Shown here piece after piece: positions 5,459 to 7,231 of a DNA stretch of 7,231 nucleotides (its first letter is position 1; the number at the start of each line of letters is the position of its first letter). The notes under the pieces are model-generated. The model had not been told where the DNA came from. It saw only the letters and a program-made list of their open reading frames with translations, and made no database searches. A program made the translations under genes and the position numbers. This stretch comes from DATHBP01 sp035296085 (GTDB taxonomy: Bacteria > Actinomycetota > Actinomycetes > Propionibacteriales > Nocardioidaceae). The stretch is from the NCBI GenBank assembly GCA_035296085.1, contig DATHBP010000108.1:1-7231 (forward strand), written 5' to 3'.

Positions 5459-6654
5459 AAGTTGCCCCGCCGCTCCTGCTCTCGCTCAATGGCCTCGAAC
5501 AGAGCCTTGAAGTTGCCTTTGCCGAAGCCTAGCGAGCCATGGCGTTCGATGAACTCGAAGAACACCGTGGGCCGGTCGCCGGTCGGCTTGGTGAAGATCT
5601 GCAGCAGATATCCGTCCTCGTCGCGGTCGACCAGGATGCCACGCGCTCTAAGCTCCTCGATCGGCGCGCGGACTTCACCAATGCGCCCGCGCAGCTCTGC
5701 GTCGTCGTAGTAGGACGCTGGGGTGTCGAGGAACTGAACACCGTTGGCGCGCAGGATGTCGACAGTGCGCAGGATGTCGTTGGTGGCAAGCGCGATGTGC
5801 TGGCAGCCTGGCCCTCCGTAGAACTCGAGGTACTCGTCGATCTGCGACTTCCGCTTTCCGACAGCCGGCTCGTTGAGTGGGAACTTCACCCGGTTGTTGC
5901 CGTTCGCCACGACCTTGCTCATCAGGGCCGAGTAGTCCGTGGCGATGTCGTCGCCGATGAACTCGGCCATGTTCACAAAGCCCATCACCTCGTTGTAGAA
6001 CGTCACCCACTCGTCCATGCGGCCGAGCTCGACGTTGCCCACGCAGTGGTCGATCGCCTGGAACAACCGCTTCGGATGCCCGCTAGGCCGCGACACTGCG
6101 GTGGTAGCGGCCACGAAACCCGGCAGGAACGGCCCGGAGTAGGCCGACCGGTCGACCAGCGTGTGCCGCGTCTCGCCGTACGTCGCGACGGCCGCCAGCC
6201 GTACGGTGCCGTGCTCGTCGCTGACGTCGTGCGGCTCCTCGAGGATGCGAGCCCCGTGGGCGCGAGCATGGGTCACGCACTTGTCGACGTCCGGTACCTC
6301 GAGCGCGAGGTCGATGACACCGTCGCCGTGCTTGCGATGATGCTCGGCCAGCGGGTTGTCGCCCGTCACTGCCCCGCGGAAGACGAACCGCGCCGATCCG
6401 GACCGCAGCACGTACGCCTTGGAGTCACGCACGCCGGTCTCCGGACCGCAGTACGCGACCAGGTCCATGCCGAAGGCGAGCTGATAGAAGTGCGCTGTCT
6501 GGGTGGCGTTCCCGACCACGAAGACGATGGAGTCCATCGCCGTCACCGGGAACGGATCAGTGCTGGCGTCGTAGTCCACCAGCCCGACGAGCTGCTTGAG
6601 CTGGTCGAGACCCAGCTCCGCCCGCTGCTCTTGTGTCAGCACGGTCTCGGGCAT
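5455..6654 (-). CDS. hpd: 4-Hydroxyphenylpyruvate dioxygenase
   Basis: This Fe(II) enzyme (EC 1.13.11.27) turns 4-hydroxyphenylpyruvate, the deaminated form of tyrosine, into homogentisate with loss of CO2. The 399-residue protein has two glyoxalase/VOC-type halves: an N-terminal half from MDSIVFVVGNATQTAHFY (40-57) to about 165, and the catalytic half from about 199. Iron ligands by motif are H203 in IDHCVGNV, H286 in CQHIALAT and E367 in VFFEFIERHG. FGKGNFKALFEAIEREQ (377-393) is the C-terminal lid helix that closes the active site. The ATG at 6654 was chosen because GAGGAG lies 8 bases before it; a GTG at 6663 would place the site inside the gene. It is the first gene of a two-gene unit with the peptidase and lies downstream of an IclR-family gene on the same strand. 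Confidence 0.97.
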   Translation of the reverse strand: MPETVLTQEQRAELGLDQLKQLVGLVDYDASTDPFPVTAMDSIVFVVGNATQTAHFYQLAFGMDLVAYCGPETGVRDSKAYVLRSGSARFVFRGAVTGDNPLAEHHRKHGDGVIDLALEVPDVDKCVTHARAHGARILEEPHDVSDEHGTVRLAAVATYGETRHTLVDRSAYSGPFLPGFVAATTAVSRPSGHPKRLFQAIDHCVGNVELGRMDEWVTFYNEVMGFVNMAEFIGDDIATDYSALMSKVVANGNNRVKFPLNEPAVGKRKSQIDEYLEFYGGPGCQHIALATNDILRTVDILRANGVQFLDTPASYYDDAELRGRIGEVRAPIEELRARGILVDRDEDGYLLQIFTKPTGDRPTVFFEFIERHGSLGFGKGNFKALFEAIEREQERRGNL

Positions 6655-6662
6655 GGCGCACA

Positions 6663-6668
6663 CTCCTC
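6663..6668 (-). promoter_or_regulatory. Ribosome binding site of hpd
   Basis: GAGGAG on the minus strand, 8 bases before the ATG at 6654. It favours this start over the in-frame GTG at 6661-6663. Confidence 0.8.
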
Positions 6669-6729
6669 ATTGCTCAATACGACTGGAAGGGAGCATCGCC
6701 GCACGACGACGAGGTGGGCAAGCCATTCC

Positions 6730-6750
6730 CGATACGCTTACAGATTATCG
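6730..6750. promoter_or_regulatory. Imperfect palindrome upstream of hpd, possible operator
   Basis: CGATA and TATCG form an inverted repeat with an 11-base centre in the only AT-rich patch of the hpd leader, about 75-95 bases before the hpd ATG. GATAAT on the minus strand here could serve as a -10 box, but no matching -35 is clear. The site does not resemble the hmgA palindrome. The arms are short enough to arise by chance. Confidence 0.25.
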
Positions 6751-6772
6751 CGCCAGGAGGGGCCCCTGGCGC
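6750..6772. terminator. GC-rich hairpin between IclR gene and hpd
   Basis: GCGCCAGG (6750-6757) and CCTGGCGC (6765-6772) form a perfect 8-base stem with a 7-base loop. No T-run follows on either strand. It lies about 90 bases after the IclR gene stop and about 95 bases before hpd, so it may end read-through from the IclR gene or act as a structured leader of hpd. Confidence 0.45.
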
Positions 6773-6836
6773 TAGCTCTCGACCCAATGGGCAATGCGAT
6801 CCTGCGGTTGTTCTCGACGGTCCCGCATCGGGTGCT

Positions 6837-6857
6837 GCCGCTGCTGGACGCAGCGGC
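6837..6857 (-). terminator. Hairpin just after the IclR gene stop
   Basis: GCCGCTGC (6837-6844) and GCAGCGGC (6850-6857) form a perfect 8-base stem with a 5-base loop. It starts 4 bases downstream of the TGA of the minus-strand IclR gene, a typical terminator position, although no U-run follows, as is frequent in actinobacteria. If it works, hpd needs its own promoter within 6655-6836. Confidence 0.5.
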
Positions 6858-6861
6858 CGGC

Positions 6862-7231
6862 TCATCCCAGCAGGTGGGCTAGCTCCTCGGCAGCCTGGCG
6901 GACTCGCGGGCCCACTCGCGGGCCATCCAACGCGCTCATCGCCACGACGCCGAGCGAGGCCTCCAGGCCCCGCTTGGCTCGCAGCGGGGCCGCGATCCCA
7001 TAGGCACCGGCCTCCAGCTCGCCCTCGCTGCTCACGTAGCCAGATCCCCGGCCGGCCGGCTTGCGGCCGAGGAGGATGGCCCGCCCCGCCGCGCCGCGGT
7101 TCAGCGGATGCCGAGCGCCCACGCGATAGGCAACGTGGTAGTCGGTCCAGGACGGCTCTACGACGGCAACAGCCAGCGCCTCGTCGCCGTCAGCCACGGT
7201 CAGGTGCGCCGTGGCGCCGACATCGTTGCTG
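6862..7231 (-). CDS. IclR-family transcriptional regulator, C-terminal domain (5' end outside window)
   Basis: The open frame continues to the window edge and shows 122 residues of the effector-binding domain; the N-terminal winged-helix DNA-binding domain must lie beyond 7231. Seen: DVGATAHLTVADGDEALAV, then RVGARHPLNRGAAGRAIL (about 36-53), GYVSSEGELEAGAYGIAAPL (64-83) and LEASLGVVAMSAL (89-101), the usual order of the IclR ligand domain. The stretch between the AGRAIL helix and GYVSS is only about 10 residues, whereas most IclR proteins have some 35-45 there, so this is a shortened variant. It sits upstream of hpd on the same strand. IclR-type HmgR represses homogentisate genes in Pseudomonas putida in response to homogentisate, so a similar role here is a fair inference, not shown by the sequence. 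TGA stop at 6862-6864. Confidence 0.85.
   Translation of the reverse strand, partial: SNDVGATAHLTVADGDEALAVAVVEPSWTDYHVAYRVGARHPLNRGAAGRAILLGRKPAGRGSGYVSSEGELEAGAYGIAAPLRAKRGLEASLGVVAMSALDGPRVGPRVRQAAEELAHLLG

Noticed and set aside
5539..6882. 447-residue plus-strand open frame across hpd
   Set aside because: It is antisense to hpd, with low-complexity His/Val/Arg-rich translation and no family signature; codon bias at third positions favours the minus strand.
1..7231. CRISPR arrays, tRNA or rRNA genes, insertion sequences, phage genes
   Set aside because: I saw no regularly spaced repeats, no tRNA- or rRNA-like segments, and no transposase or phage motifs in any frame.

Overview
The window is GC-rich (Streptomyces-like codon bias, GTG starts, long antisense shadow frames) and reads as chromosomal DNA of an actinobacterium. 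The actinobacterial-type homogentisate dioxygenase and the compact secreted M1 peptidase support this. I cannot name the genus. Almost all of it is a locus for the homogentisate route of tyrosine/phenylalanine breakdown, and I see no transposase, phage gene, RNA gene or CRISPR array.

Layout: (1) 1-316, plus strand, the C-terminal part of a nicotinamidase (PncA), unrelated to the pathway. (2) 340-1626, minus strand, homogentisate 1,2-dioxygenase (hmgA), convergent with pncA. (3) 1627-1702, a 76-base divergent promoter region with a perfect 6-3-6 palindrome. (4) 1703-2611, plus strand, a 302-residue protein of unknown function, overlapping by 8 bases (5) 2604-3821, fumarylacetoacetase (fahA). 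(6) 3822-3988, a convergent junction holding a long 21-base-arm inverted repeat. (7) 3989-5458, minus strand, a secreted M1-family metallopeptidase whose GTG start overlaps by 4 bases the stop of (8) 5455-6654, 4-hydroxyphenylpyruvate dioxygenase (hpd). (9) 6655-6861, the hpd leader plus two hairpins. (10) 6862-7231, minus strand, the C-terminal effector domain of an IclR-family regulator, cut by the window edge.

The enzymes form a chain: Hpd makes homogentisate from 4-hydroxyphenylpyruvate, HmgA opens the ring to maleylacetoacetate, and FahA splits fumarylacetoacetate to fumarate and acetoacetate. The cis-trans isomerase between HmgA and FahA (normally a zeta-class GST, MaiA/HmgC) is not visible here. 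Exactly at that place in the gene order sits the unknown 302-residue protein, apparently coupled to fahA in translation. That makes it the most interesting object in the window: a candidate for a non-GST maleylacetoacetate isomerase, or another accessory step. The IclR protein is a natural candidate regulator, since HmgR of Pseudomonas putida, the known repressor of homogentisate genes, is also of the IclR family. The secreted peptidase may feed amino acids into the pathway.
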